From assembly GCA_939800445.1 (NCBI GenBank), contig CALNGU010000004.1, forward strand, positions 1-54,547: a stretch of DNA of 54,547 nt, given 5' to 3'. The DNA is from an uncultured Bacteroidaceae bacterium (GTDB lineage Bacteria; Bacteroidota; Bacteroidia; Bacteroidales; Bacteroidaceae). This document shows positions 42,268-52,485 of this stretch, piece by piece. A program made the translations under genes and the position numbers. The stretch's first letter is position 1. Each line of letters opens with the position of its first letter. The notes under the pieces were generated by a model that was not told the origin of the DNA, did not search any database, and saw only the letters and a list, made by a program, of their open reading frames with translations.

Positions 42268-43536
42268 TTATCTGTAATTGTTTAACACTTGCTCGTATAT
42301 CTTGCGGACTTTCAATCCCACCTTGTCCCAGGTGATAGCATCGACTTCCTTCTTGCCTTCCTCCTTGAGGTAGTTGTAGAGCGAGTCATTGGTGCAGATT
42401 GAGTGTATCGCGTCGGCCATGGCGTGGATGTCCCAGTAGTCGATCTTGATGCATTTGTCGAGTATCTCGGCGCATCCCGATTGCTTGGAGATGATGGTCG
42501 GGACGCTCACTTGCATGGCTTCGAGCGGGGATATGCCGAATGGCTCGGAGACTGACGGCATGACGTAGACGTCGCTCGACTTGAGGACTTCGTAGACCTG
42601 CTTGCCGCGCATGAAGCCCGGGAAGTGGAAGCGGTCGGCGATGCCTCTCTCGGCGGCGAGCTTGATCATCTTCTCCATCATGTCGCCGCTGCCTGCCATG
42701 ACGAAGCGTATGTGCTTGGCACGGGCGAGCACCATGGCGGCTGCTTCGACGAAGTACTCCGGTCCTTTCTGCATGGTGATGCGGCCGAGGAATGTGACAG
42801 TCTTTTCGTGTTCACGCTTCTTAGGCACGATGTCCATTATCTCTTGTGACAGCGGGGTGGCGGCGTTGTGGACTGTCGAGACCTTGGCCGGGTCTTGATG
42901 GTATTTATTGATGACCGTCTGTCTCGTGAGTTCGCTGACACACATGATGTGGTCGGCGTGATCCATGCCGTTCTTCTCGATGGCATAGACGGTGGGGTTG
43001 ACGTTGCCACGGCTTCTGTCAAAGTCGGTCGCGTGGACATGGATGACCAGCGGACGGCCTGACACCTGCTTGGCGTGTATGCCGGCGGGGTAGGTCAGCC
43101 AGTCGTGCGAGTGGATTATGTCAAATTTCTGCTGGCGGGCTACCACTCCTGCGACGATTGAGTAGTTGTTGATCTCCTCTTGCAGGTTGTCCGGGTAGCG
43201 GCCTGAGAACTCGATGCACCCGAGGTCGTTGGTGTGCAGGTAACTGAAGTCGGCATAGATGTGGTCGCGCAGGTCGTAGTAGAGCTGCGGGTTCATGTAG
43301 CTGCCGATGCGGCTGTTCACGTAGTCATAGTTGACGTCGCGCCAGACGACCGGCGTGCTGTTCATCCCGATGATTTTGAGGAAGCTCTGGTCTTCGTCCC
43401 CCCATGGCTTCGGGATGCAGAATGTGATGTCCATGTCGTTCTGTAACGACATTCCCTTGGTCAGGCCGTAGCTTGCCGTGCCCAACCCTCCTAAGATATG
43501 CGGTGGAAACTCCCAACCAAACATTAAGACTTTCAT
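42268..43536 (-). CDS. GT4-like glycosyltransferase, probable glycogen synthase
   Basis: A 422-residue GT-B fold enzyme. The N-terminus MKVLMFGWEFPPHILGGLGT has the 'GGLg.a..gL' donor-domain loop of glycogen synthases. HSHDWLTYPAGI (about 146-157) and HVHATDFDRSRGNVN follow. The C-terminal domain shows VTFLGRITMQKGPEYFVEAA (about 249-268) and the E-x7-E element SEPFGISPLEAMQVSVPTII (about 337-356). In Bacteroidales this gene sits between debranching enzyme and GH57-like genes, so it most likely elongates alpha-1,4-glucan in the cytoplasm. The donor (UDP- or ADP-glucose) cannot be read from sequence. Gaps to its neighbours are 15 and 24 bp. Confidence 0.87.
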   Translation of the reverse strand: MKVLMFGWEFPPHILGGLGTASYGLTKGMSLQNDMDITFCIPKPWGDEDQSFLKIIGMNSTPVVWRDVNYDYVNSRIGSYMNPQLYYDLRDHIYADFSYLHTNDLGCIEFSGRYPDNLQEEINNYSIVAGVVARQQKFDIIHSHDWLTYPAGIHAKQVSGRPLVIHVHATDFDRSRGNVNPTVYAIEKNGMDHADHIMCVSELTRQTVINKYHQDPAKVSTVHNAATPLSQEIMDIVPKKREHEKTVTFLGRITMQKGPEYFVEAAAMVLARAKHIRFVMAGSGDMMEKMIKLAAERGIADRFHFPGFMRGKQVYEVLKSSDVYVMPSVSEPFGISPLEAMQVSVPTIISKQSGCAEILDKCIKIDYWDIHAMADAIHSICTNDSLYNYLKEEGKKEVDAITWDKVGLKVRKIYEQVLNNYR

Positions 43537-43551
43537 AGTTTATTCCACCTC

Positions 43552-45498
43552 CTACTGTTGATTGTTATATTTTTCTAAAATGTTTATGATTCTCAGTATT
43601 TCCGCGACGTTCATGGCAAACGACACTGCGCCTCTGCCTCTGAACGGTGGGTTGCCGTCATACATCTCCGAGATGGAGCCGATGCAGTGGTAGCGCATTT
43701 CGGACTCGAACCCGATCAATGTCCTCTCGACGAATGACAGGCCGCTCATCTTGTATATCTTGAGGTATGCCTCGATGTAGAAGCCCATGAGCCAAGGCCA
43801 TGCCGTTCCTTGGTGGTACGCATAGTCGCGCTGGACTTGCGGTCCGACGTAGTAGGGGTTATATCCCACGCTTTTCGGGCTGAGCGAGCGGATTCCCTTC
43901 GGGGTCAACAGTTCCTTGGTAACGATGTCAAGGACTTGGCGTTTCTGCTTCTTGTCAAGCGGGGAGTAGTCAAACGCAACGGCAAACAGCATATTGGGGC
44001 GCACGCTCCAATCCACAGTGTTGTTGTCAACGTAGTCAAACAGATAGCCGTGTTCGTTGAGGAAGACGCGGACAAATGACTCGGCAGTCTTGAGCGAGGT
44101 CGTCTCCATCTTGTCGGCGAATGAGTCGTTGCCCATCGTGCGGCACACCTCTGCGGCAAAACGCATGGCATTGTACCACAGTGCGTTGAACTCGACCACA
44201 TAGCCTGTCCTCGGCACGACAGGGCGGCCGTAGGCTGTGGAGTTCATCCATGTCACTGCCTCGTCCTTGCCGTCGGTGTAGACAAGCCCGTTGTCATGCA
44301 AGAAGAGGTTGTTGTGCTTTTGGTGGAAGAAGAACGACATGATGTCTTCGATCAGTTTGCCGTAACGGTTGGTGCATTCCTCCAGCGATGTGAATTTGGA
44401 GTATTGTTGCAAGGCCCAGACAGCCCACAGCAACACATCGGGGTGCTGCATCTCGTATATCTTGACCGAGATGTTGTTGCCTGCCATGAAGTCCCTGACG
44501 GCCTTCTCGGCTGTCCCCATGATGGCGTGGAACCTGTCGAGCTCGTTGTTGACCAACGTCAGCCCGGGCAGTGAGATGAAGAGGTCACGTCCTCTGCATT
44601 TGAACCAAGGATAGCCGGCCAGGACATAATGCTCGTCGCCTTGTCTGTTGTAGAATTGGTGTGCCGAGTTGATGAGGCAGTGCTTGAAGCTGTCGCGCGG
44701 CGTACGCTCATCGACTTCTTTCTGGAATTCGGCAAGGAGCGCGGATGTCTCGACTTCGCTCGTGCCTGCCGAGAAGACGATGCTCTCGCCTTTCTCGATG
44801 TGACATTCAAAGTAGCCAGGGACATACAAGTCCTCGTTGAAGTCATAGCCGCGCTCCAATTCCTTTTGGTACTCTATGTTCCTGTACCAGTCAGGCTTGA
44901 AGACGAAATCGACGTGCTTGCTGAATTGCATATACAGGTCGGGGTAGCTGGTGTACATACAGGTCTTGATGCCGTTGTCAACCTCGTGGTATTCGCGGTT
45001 TGCCTGCAAGTTTTCGTGCGTGTACTCCCTGACCGAGCGGAACGCCAGGAACGGTTTGAACCGCAACGTGGTCTCTGAGTGCGCATCGACGAGGGTGTAC
45101 CTTATCAATATGCGGTTTTCGTGATGCACGAACACTATTTCCTTCTTCAAGATTACGCCGCCGACGCGGTAGACGGTCTGCGGCACTTTCTCACAGTCGA
45201 AGTCGATGATGTATTTGTGCCCCTTGGGGCTGAAGCTGCCTCCCTTGTATTTATGCAGCCCCATGTTGAATTCTGCCCCATGCTGGATTACCGTTTCGTC
45301 CAGCGACGAGAGCAGCACGTGGTTTTCATCATCGATTTCAGGGATAGGGATGACCAACAAGCCGTGGTACTTCCTTGTGTTGCATCCCACGATTGTTGAA
45401 CAATGATAAGCACCTGCGCGGTTCGTCCTCAGGATTTCCTTTTGCAAGGACTCCTCAAGGCGAATCATCTCGGTTTTATCAAAACGTAGATAGCTCAT
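43552..45498 (-). CDS. Glycogen debranching enzyme-family (amylo-alpha-1,6-glucosidase) protein
   Basis: A 648-residue protein with the N-terminal GDE beta domain (YHCSTIVGCNTRKYHGLLVI, about 30-49) and a C-terminal (alpha/alpha)6 barrel (about 270-640) with FKCRGRDLFISLPGLT, GYVVEFNALWYNAMRFAAE, YAYHQGTAWPWLMGFYIEAY and GSISEMYDGNPPFRGRGAVS. The Glu of ISEMYDG fits the catalytic base. The acid motif that reads TWMDA or TWMDK in characterised enzymes is TWMNS here (about residue 416), so hydrolysis may be impaired or another residue used. It is the first gene of the glycogen operon, with a TATATTTG box 55 nt upstream. Confidence 0.87.
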   Translation of the reverse strand: MSYLRFDKTEMIRLEESLQKEILRTNRAGAYHCSTIVGCNTRKYHGLLVIPIPEIDDENHVLLSSLDETVIQHGAEFNMGLHKYKGGSFSPKGHKYIIDFDCEKVPQTVYRVGGVILKKEIVFVHHENRILIRYTLVDAHSETTLRFKPFLAFRSVREYTHENLQANREYHEVDNGIKTCMYTSYPDLYMQFSKHVDFVFKPDWYRNIEYQKELERGYDFNEDLYVPGYFECHIEKGESIVFSAGTSEVETSALLAEFQKEVDERTPRDSFKHCLINSAHQFYNRQGDEHYVLAGYPWFKCRGRDLFISLPGLTLVNNELDRFHAIMGTAEKAVRDFMAGNNISVKIYEMQHPDVLLWAVWALQQYSKFTSLEECTNRYGKLIEDIMSFFFHQKHNNLFLHDNGLVYTDGKDEAVTWMNSTAYGRPVVPRTGYVVEFNALWYNAMRFAAEVCRTMGNDSFADKMETTSLKTAESFVRVFLNEHGYLFDYVDNNTVDWSVRPNMLFAVAFDYSPLDKKQKRQVLDIVTKELLTPKGIRSLSPKSVGYNPYYVGPQVQRDYAYHQGTAWPWLMGFYIEAYLKIYKMSGLSFVERTLIGFESEMRYHCIGSISEMYDGNPPFRGRGAVSFAMNVAEILRIINILEKYNNQQ

Positions 45499-45552
45499 AA
45501 TATCAGTTAGTTTGGTTTTATACGCAATGTTTCATTAATCAAAGTTGATTGA

Positions 45553-45560
45553 CAAATATA
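45553..45560 (-). promoter_or_regulatory. Glycogen operon -7 promoter box
   Basis: TATATTTG on the minus strand, 55 nt before the debranching-enzyme ATG. A TTTG (45577-45580, minus) is 16 nt upstream, a little short of the usual spacing. Confidence 0.55.
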
Positions 45561-45624
45561 CAATATTTATTAAAATCAAAGAATGCTTTGATGCTATTTT
45601 CTGCTAAAAACCGAAGAAATGTAA

Positions 45625-45632
45625 TAGCTTTG
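45625..45632 (+). promoter_or_regulatory. Rhomboid gene -7 promoter box
   Basis: TAGCTTTG ends 11 nt before the first ATG (45644). The transcript would have almost no leader if that ATG is used; the ATG at 45656 is an alternative. Confidence 0.55.
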
Positions 45633-45643
45633 TAGCCTACACA

Positions 45644-46426
45644 ATGCCGCAAACGATGGATAACCACCTTAAAAGGCTCAAATTGTCAGCCGTAGTGCCT
45701 TTGATATTAATTTTCATCATGCTCATGGTTGAGCTGCTGCGCCAGACGTTGCTGCTGGATTTGACCATGCTCGGTGTGCACCCGCGCCATGCTGACGGGG
45801 TGGTTGGCATCCTGACGCACGTCTTTGTGCATTCGTCATGGCGTCATCTGTTGGTCAACAGCCTGCCGTTGTTCTTCCTTGCGTGGTGCTTGAACTATTT
45901 TTACAAGGACTGGTCATTCGTGATATTCGGGGTGGTGTGGGTGATGACAGGCGCGTTGACATTCGCCATAGGGCGCGACGGGTGGCACGTCGGTGCGAGC
46001 GGCATCATCTACGCGCTGTTTGCCTTCCTGTTTTTCAGTGGGTTGGTCAACAAGACCAAGCCTATGGTCGCCGCGTCGCTCTTGATAGTGTTCCTTTACG
46101 GGGGCATGGTGTGGGGCATAACGCCTTACTTCGTCGAGCGCAACGTGTCGTGGGAAGGGCATCTCGCCGGTTTTTTGAGCGGGATGGTCGCCGTCCTGTT
46201 CTTCCATTCCAAGAGCGACTACGCCAAGGAGCCGGAGAGGCATTATGACGATGCCGAGGATGAGGCTCTATACAACAAATGGGTCGAGTCGCTCAAGCCG
46301 ATGCCCAAAGTGACGGGGGATGATGTCAAGTCTGACACAGCAGAGCCCTCGGGCGAGCAGCCCGATGGTGAACAGCGGCAGGATGGGGGTGATGCCACAG
46401 CCGCGCGGTCATCTGATGGGCATTGA
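45644..46426 (+). CDS. Rhomboid-family intramembrane serine protease
   Basis: A 260-residue inner-membrane protein with six predicted helices (about 17-190). The catalytic Ser is in GRDGWHVGASGIIYALFAFL (about residue 121), the partner His in NVSWEGHLAGFLSG (about 172), and the structural motif HVFVHSSWRHLLVNSLPLFF (about 52-71) is characteristic. The C-terminal ~70 residues are soluble, acidic and low in complexity (DAEDEALYNKWVESLKPMPK, then a Gly/Asp/Ala-rich tail) and are not part of the protease. Its substrate is unknown. It is divergent from the glycogen operon, sharing an AT-rich promoter region. Confidence 0.92.
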   Translation: MPQTMDNHLKRLKLSAVVPLILIFIMLMVELLRQTLLLDLTMLGVHPRHADGVVGILTHVFVHSSWRHLLVNSLPLFFLAWCLNYFYKDWSFVIFGVVWVMTGALTFAIGRDGWHVGASGIIYALFAFLFFSGLVNKTKPMVAASLLIVFLYGGMVWGITPYFVERNVSWEGHLAGFLSGMVAVLFFHSKSDYAKEPERHYDDAEDEALYNKWVESLKPMPKVTGDDVKSDTAEPSGEQPDGEQRQDGGDATAARSSDGH

Positions 46427-46598
46427 CGCGGCATTGCGCGCTGTTGCCGTTGGCATACGGTGCTGATGCTCCTTTCATGCAATGTTTTTGCTCTTTGCAT
46501 CTGATGCCGCCATCGCAGTGTCAGGCGGTGGCATGGCAGCATCTGGCAGCAGGTCTGCTGGGAGTGCGCTTCGTTTGGTCAGGTTGGCATTTGCTATG

Positions 46599-46633
46599 AA
46601 AAAATAAGGGGTTGCCCTTTGTTGGGCAACCCC
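46599..46633 (-). terminator. gapA terminator
   Basis: GGGGTTGCCC (46608-46617) pairs perfectly with GGGCAACCCC (46624-46633). On the minus strand it is followed by TTATTTTTT. Confidence 0.93.
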
Positions 46634-46661
46634 TCGTGCTTTATTTGTCTATGACTGCGGA

Positions 46662-47687
<1,026 letters not shown>

Positions 47688-47770
47688 TTATTAAAAATAA
47701 GTTGTTCCAATAGCCAAGGGTCGCTCCCGTCATGTCTTGGGTATGGCAACCCGCCCTCTTTAAGACGACG

Positions 47771-47778
47771 CAAAAGTA
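47771..47778 (-). promoter_or_regulatory. gapA -7 promoter box
   Basis: TACTTTTG on the minus strand, about 98 nt upstream of the gapA ATG, leaving a longish leader. Confidence 0.6.
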
Positions 47779-47992
47779 CAAATTACTTTTAATCCTAATG
47801 TTTAAATACTATTAAAAAACTTCAGAGCATCAGGATTTTTCCTTGCGGATGACGCTGACAGTGACATTGTATGCCGCTAATAAAATTAAGATATATTCCT
47901 ATATTTTAAGGATAATATTTTTGACCGCCTATCCTATTATATATTGTTATCTTCGCGGCGGATTTTGTGAAAACATTGTAAACCAACAATAC
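47779..47992. other. Divergent AT-rich promoter region
   Basis: AT-rich sequence between gapA and the lipoprotein gene. A variant box TATCTTCG (47948-47955) precedes the + gene by about 38 nt. An in-frame ATG at 47843 would add 50 residues lacking family character, so this stretch is treated as non-coding. Confidence 0.5.
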
Positions 47993-49783
47993 ATGGAACG
48001 AAAATTGAAAATGAGATTGACAGGCTTTGCAGGTTTGTCAATCGTGTTGATGGCCTCGTGTGTCGATTCTGATTATGACCTCGACAAGGAAATCAACAAA
48101 GACATCTCCATCTTCAACAACGGCATCGCCCTGCCCGTGGGCAACGTGGACACGCTCAAGGTCGGCGAATTGCTTGACTTGGAGAATTCGGATATGATTG
48201 AAGTCGATGCCGTGACAGGCGAGTATTTCTTGGTGAAGTCAGGGACTTCGGAGGCGAACTTTGACATCAAGGTCGATGAAGCCAGCATCACCACTGATCC
48301 GACCGAAGTGAAAAGGGTAGCGGAGACGCACAACCCTTTCTCGGGACAGGATGTCGATTTCGCCGAGCCGCAGTATGACCCTGAGAAAGGAGAATGGGTT
48401 GACTATCTCGGTCTTGCAGTTAATGTGGCGGAAGGCGGTCAGGAGGTGACAGACTTTGACATCACGAGCAATGACGTGCCTGACGAGGTGCTGAACTTCA
48501 AGAGCATAACGTCTGACAGGACCAATATCAACATGACATTGGTCCTGACTGGCATGGGGGACATAACCGATACGCCGATAGCCCTTGACGATGATTTATT
48601 TATCGTTGTTCCAAGCTCGTTGATGACCGATGACCCCAATGTCAAGATGGTCAACGGGCAACGGGTGCTTGATCTCACCGGGCGTGCCATCGAGATTGGG
48701 AGCGACAACAACGGCTATTTGTCCTATTCACTTCCGATTCTCGGTTGGGATGTCGGCGGGGACGGGGTGGACATCGTTGACAATTCGTTCACATTGCACG
48801 ACAGTTTCATCCTTGGCGGGACAATACGCCTCATGCGCCTTAAGGCAAGCGCACCAAGCACTATCAGCTTGCCGATGGATTTGAAGGTGGATGGCGTGAG
48901 CGCGACAATACGTACTGCCACAGGAAAATTTGATCCGAAAATAGACCCGATAGAGGAGTTTGTCGAAATAGCGAAAGATGACCTCCCGGATTTCTTGCAA
49001 AGCGAGGATGTCTGCATCGATGCCGCCCACGCTTCGGTTGAAATCTCCCTTATGGGAGAAATCCCGATGAACTTCGCGCTTGACGGTGACTTCGTTTCTT
49101 CCCGTCAGTCCCAGGCATTTGGAATGGCACGCATTGATGGGCTTGTTGTCACTGAAAATGAAAAGAACTTCATACTGTCTGACAACGGTCTGCAAAAGCC
49201 TGGCTTCACAAGCGTCACGGTTGACAATCTCAATGGCTTGCTTAAGTACATCCCTGATAATATAGATATGGTGATGAATGCATCGGCCGACAGCGAGAAC
49301 TACTATGAGATTGAAATCAACAAGAGCAACAACATCAGTATTGATTATACTTTCAAAGCACCCCTTCAGTTCGGTGATGAGATGAATGTCGTCTATGACG
49401 AGCTCATCGACGGCTGGCATGGAGACCTTGAAGACCTGAATGCCGGCAGCTTGATGCTGCAAGGCACCATGGTCTATTCCACCCCTGTCGATGTCGAGAT
49501 AAAAGCTGTTGCCATCGACAGCGAAGGCAACGAATTGAGCGGATTGGATGTGGATGTGATGCCTGAGAGGGTCGTCAAGGGCGACAACGAGCTTGCCATC
49601 ACCATCACCGACCCGACGCGCAAGATAATAGGCGAGTCGCTCGACGGCATCAAACTGCAACTCGTCTTGACCAACCAGTCGGGCAATCAGGAGACTTTGA
49701 AGTCTGGAGACTACGTAGTGCTGAAGGACTTGAAGCTGAAGTTGCCTGAGGGCATAATATTTGACGGCAATTCGATTTTCTAA
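47993..49783 (+). CDS. Large uncharacterised lipoprotein
   Basis: A 596-residue predicted outer-membrane lipoprotein. The signal MRLTGFAGLSIVLMASC gives a lipid-modified Cys near residue 23, followed by an acidic VDSDYDLDKEINKDISIFNN. The rest is beta-rich, acidic and has few Cys; repeated hydrophobic beta-strand patterns (GTIRLMRLKASAPSTISLPM; VTVDNLNGLLKYIPDNIDMV) suggest several beta-sandwich modules. No catalytic motif is recognised. I set the start at 47993 because it yields a proper lipoprotein signal. The next gene begins 4 bp after its stop and encodes a DUF5723 barrel, so the two probably form an envelope pair. Confidence 0.72.
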   Translation: MERKLKMRLTGFAGLSIVLMASCVDSDYDLDKEINKDISIFNNGIALPVGNVDTLKVGELLDLENSDMIEVDAVTGEYFLVKSGTSEANFDIKVDEASITTDPTEVKRVAETHNPFSGQDVDFAEPQYDPEKGEWVDYLGLAVNVAEGGQEVTDFDITSNDVPDEVLNFKSITSDRTNINMTLVLTGMGDITDTPIALDDDLFIVVPSSLMTDDPNVKMVNGQRVLDLTGRAIEIGSDNNGYLSYSLPILGWDVGGDGVDIVDNSFTLHDSFILGGTIRLMRLKASAPSTISLPMDLKVDGVSATIRTATGKFDPKIDPIEEFVEIAKDDLPDFLQSEDVCIDAAHASVEISLMGEIPMNFALDGDFVSSRQSQAFGMARIDGLVVTENEKNFILSDNGLQKPGFTSVTVDNLNGLLKYIPDNIDMVMNASADSENYYEIEINKSNNISIDYTFKAPLQFGDEMNVVYDELIDGWHGDLEDLNAGSLMLQGTMVYSTPVDVEIKAVAIDSEGNELSGLDVDVMPERVVKGDNELAITITDPTRKIIGESLDGIKLQLVLTNQSGNQETLKSGDYVVLKDLKLKLPEGIIFDGNSIF

Positions 49784-49787
49784 AACA

Positions 49788-51203
49788 ATGACAATTATGA
49801 AAAGACATATAATCATCTTATTAATGTTTGTTGCCGCCTGCTTCACCGCGAATGCGCAGGGATTGAGGTCGGGCTATTTCTTGGAAGGCAACTATTACAG
49901 GCATCAGCTCAATCCCGCTTTCGGCAATGAGCGTGCGTTCTTCAGCTTCCCGGCATTGGGAAACATGAACATTGATGTCCAGTCGAACATGGGAATTTCC
50001 ACATTCCTGTATAAGAGCACAACTCCTGGTTATGACTTGACGACTTTCCTTGACCCGAATGTCAGCGCATCTGAATTCTTGGACAAACTGAAAGACATAA
50101 ACCGGATAGGGGTGAACGTCAATATGCAAATCCTGTCAGCCGGTTTCAAAGTCAAGAAAGGCTACATGACCATTGATCTCGGCATCAAGAGCAATGTGTC
50201 GTCAAGGTTGCCTAAGGATTTCTTTTCACTCTTCAAGAACGGGATGGACGACAGCGGTGTCACCCAATGCGACTTCAACAACCTGAGCGTCTCTGCCAAT
50301 GCTTATGCCGAGATAGGCGTGGGCTATTCGATGCGTGTGTTGGACAATCTGCGTGTGGGTGCTAAACTCAAGTTTCTCATCGGTGGGGCTTATGCCCAAA
50401 TGACCTATGACAAGCTGACCATGAAACTGTCTGATGAGCAATGGGACATCACTGCCGACGGACATCTTGACATGGCAGTGCCGACGATGGGCTTTGAAAC
50501 TGAATTGGAGAATGGCAGGAGCAAGGTCTCGGATGTCTCCACTGACGATCCGTTCTCCCTTTCGGGCGGAGGTTTTGCCATTGACTTGGGAGCAACCTAC
50601 AAGGTGTTCGACGGACTTGAGATCTCTGCCGCTATCCTTGACCTCGGGTTCATAAAGTGGAAAGGCATCAACCGCGCGGTGTCTGGCGGCAACTATACGT
50701 TTGACGGCTTCAACGACATACAGACTGACAAGGACAGCCCAGATTACGAAGACAACAGCATCGACAACCAACTCGACAATCTTGGTGAGGACATAAAGGA
50801 TGTATTCCTCCTTTACGAAGAGGGGACAGGGATTGGCAAGGCAAAGGCTCTGGCCGCAACGCTCAACATTGGTGCTGAGTACACCATGCCGTTCTACGAC
50901 AAATTGTCGGCCGGCTTCCTTTCTTCCACCCGCATTGCAGGTAAGATGTCCACGAGCGAAGGGCGTTTCTATGCTAATCTCAGCCCGGTGTCAGTTCTGG
51001 ATTTGTCGGTCAGCTATGCTATATCGTCCTACGGTTCAAATTTCGGTTGGATGATCAATCTGCATCCGAGAGGATTCAACCTCTTCATAGGCAGTGACAG
51101 CCAGTTCTTCAAGATTTCACCGCAATTTGGCGGCATCAAGAGGATGAACACCAATGTCAGCATGGGCATCAACTTCCCGATAGGGCGCAAGCTGTCCATG
51201 TAG
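49788..51203 (+). CDS. DUF5723-like outer-membrane protein
   Basis: A 471-residue exported protein (signal about 4-23, MKRHIIILLMFVAACFTANA; the start may be the ATG at 49797). It begins QGLRSGYFLEGNYYRHQLNP, 'gL.Sgyfle.s..R…NPA' being the start of the DUF5723 family, and alternates beta strands to the C-terminus GINFPIGRKLSM, consistent with an outer-membrane barrel. The function of DUF5723 is unknown. It is co-directional with, and 4 bp from, the upstream lipoprotein gene. An acidic insert (about 305-345) may be an extracellular loop. Confidence 0.75.
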   Translation: MTIMKRHIIILLMFVAACFTANAQGLRSGYFLEGNYYRHQLNPAFGNERAFFSFPALGNMNIDVQSNMGISTFLYKSTTPGYDLTTFLDPNVSASEFLDKLKDINRIGVNVNMQILSAGFKVKKGYMTIDLGIKSNVSSRLPKDFFSLFKNGMDDSGVTQCDFNNLSVSANAYAEIGVGYSMRVLDNLRVGAKLKFLIGGAYAQMTYDKLTMKLSDEQWDITADGHLDMAVPTMGFETELENGRSKVSDVSTDDPFSLSGGGFAIDLGATYKVFDGLEISAAILDLGFIKWKGINRAVSGGNYTFDGFNDIQTDKDSPDYEDNSIDNQLDNLGEDIKDVFLLYEEGTGIGKAKALAATLNIGAEYTMPFYDKLSAGFLSSTRIAGKMSTSEGRFYANLSPVSVLDLSVSYAISSYGSNFGWMINLHPRGFNLFIGSDSQFFKISPQFGGIKRMNTNVSMGINFPIGRKLSM

Positions 51204-51258
51204 GCTCACATTGCACATAAAAACAAAAAGGGGATAGGGGCTTTTAATCCAAAGTCCC

Positions 51259-51266
51259 TATCTTTG
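51259..51266 (+). promoter_or_regulatory. Promoter box of the LysE-DUF4924-prfC operon
   Basis: TATCTTTG ends only 5 nt before the ATG of the LysE gene, implying a leaderless or near-leaderless transcript, or a start further in. Confidence 0.6.
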
Positions 51267-51271
51267 CATTC

Positions 51272-51916
51272 ATGTTAGACGCATTCGACATCCTTTACAA
51301 AGGTCTGATTATTGGCGTGGTCGTTTCCGCACCCCTCGGTCCTGTCGGCGTGCTCTGCATCCAGAGGACGTTGAACAAAGGGCGTTGGTATGGTTTCGTC
51401 ACAGGCATAGGGGCGACGCTGAGCGACTTGAGCTACGCTTTGCTCACGGGTTACGGTTTGAGCCTTGTGTCCGACTTCATGTCGCAGCATATAAAGGAGT
51501 TGCAGATTCTCGGCTCCATCCTGCTCCTGGTTTTCGGCATATACACTTTCCGGAGCAATCCCATGAAGTCCATCCGTCCGAGTTCGGGGAAGAAAGGCAC
51601 GTATATGCACAACCTCGTCACCGCTTTCATGCTCACGCTTTCCAATCCTCTCATTATATTCCTGTTCATAGGTCTGTTCGCCCGTTTCGGTTTCCTCTCA
51701 CGTGAGGAGACTATCTTCGAGCACGTTGCCGGCTATCTTTCCATCGCAATCGGTGCGTTGCTCTGGTGGTTCACCATCACCTACGGGGTCAACAAGGTCA
51801 GGAAGCATTTTGACGTGAGGGGCATCTGGATTATCAACAGGATCATAGGCACGGTGGTCATCATCATCTCGATTGTCGCGCTCATCCTCACCTGCACTGG
51901 CAAATCATTATACTAA
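51272..51916 (+). CDS. LysE-family amino-acid exporter-like protein
   Basis: A 214-residue inner-membrane protein with about six helices. The N-terminal GLIIGVVVSAPLGPVGVLCI QRTLNKGRW pattern ('aPGPv…i…l..G') and the later LTLSNPLIIFLFIGLFARFG match LysE/RhtB translocators, which export amino acids. The actual substrate is unknown. The TATCTTTG box is very close to the ATG. The next gene starts directly after the stop (TAA then ATG), so the two are coupled. Confidence 0.87.
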   Translation: MLDAFDILYKGLIIGVVVSAPLGPVGVLCIQRTLNKGRWYGFVTGIGATLSDLSYALLTGYGLSLVSDFMSQHIKELQILGSILLLVFGIYTFRSNPMKSIRPSSGKKGTYMHNLVTAFMLTLSNPLIIFLFIGLFARFGFLSREETIFEHVAGYLSIAIGALLWWFTITYGVNKVRKHFDVRGIWIINRIIGTVVIIISIVALILTCTGKSLY

Positions 51917-52465
51917 ATGTACATATCAAGGCAACTGAAAGAGACCAACATTGCGGAGTACCTTATCTATATGTGGCAAGTGGAAGACCAGATACGTGCT
52001 GCCAACCTCGACTTGCCGACAATCAAGGCGGGCATCATCGACAAATATGATGCCAGCGACGAGCAAAGACAGGAACTCCTCAAATGGTACTCCGACCTCA
52101 TCGACATGATGCGCATCGAGGGCGTGCAGCACTCGGGGCATCTGCAAATCAACAAGAATGTCATCATCGCCCTCAACGACCTGCACGCGGCGTTGTTGGC
52201 CTCGACACGCGAACCGTTCTACAACGCAGCCTACTTCAAGGCACTCCCATTCATCGTGGAACTCAGGAACAAAGCGGGCAAGACCGACGAGACGGAAATC
52301 GAGACCTGCTTCGATGCCCTCTACGGAGTGCTGATGCTCCGCCTGCAAAAGCGTGAGATAACCCAGGCGACGGCCAAGGCAATGGAGGAGATAACCAACT
52401 TCATCTCGATGCTCGCCAACTACTACAACAAGGACAGGCGCGGCGAACTCAAACTTGACGACTAA
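51917..52465 (+). CDS. DUF4924-family protein
   Basis: A 182-residue soluble, all-helical protein beginning [20 protein letters not shown], with [20 protein letters not shown] and a central [20 protein letters not shown]. This matches the Bacteroidales DUF4924 family, of unknown function. No signal peptide or catalytic motif is evident. Its ATG directly follows the LysE stop and prfC starts 20 bp after its own stop, so it is the middle gene of a three-gene operon. Confidence 0.8.
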   Translation: MYISRQLKETNIAEYLIYMWQVEDQIRAANLDLPTIKAGIIDKYDASDEQRQELLKWYSDLIDMMRIEGVQHSGHLQINKNVIIALNDLHAALLASTREPFYNAAYFKALPFIVELRNKAGKTDETEIETCFDALYGVLMLRLQKREITQATAKAMEEITNFISMLANYYNKDRRGELKLDD

Positions 52466-52485
52466 CCAAACCAACAGACACTGAC

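Noticed and set aside
46427-46598. Possible further family 3 flank (GGCATACGGTG near 46457)
   Set aside because: Only an 11-bp match without the dyad array; too short to claim a copy.
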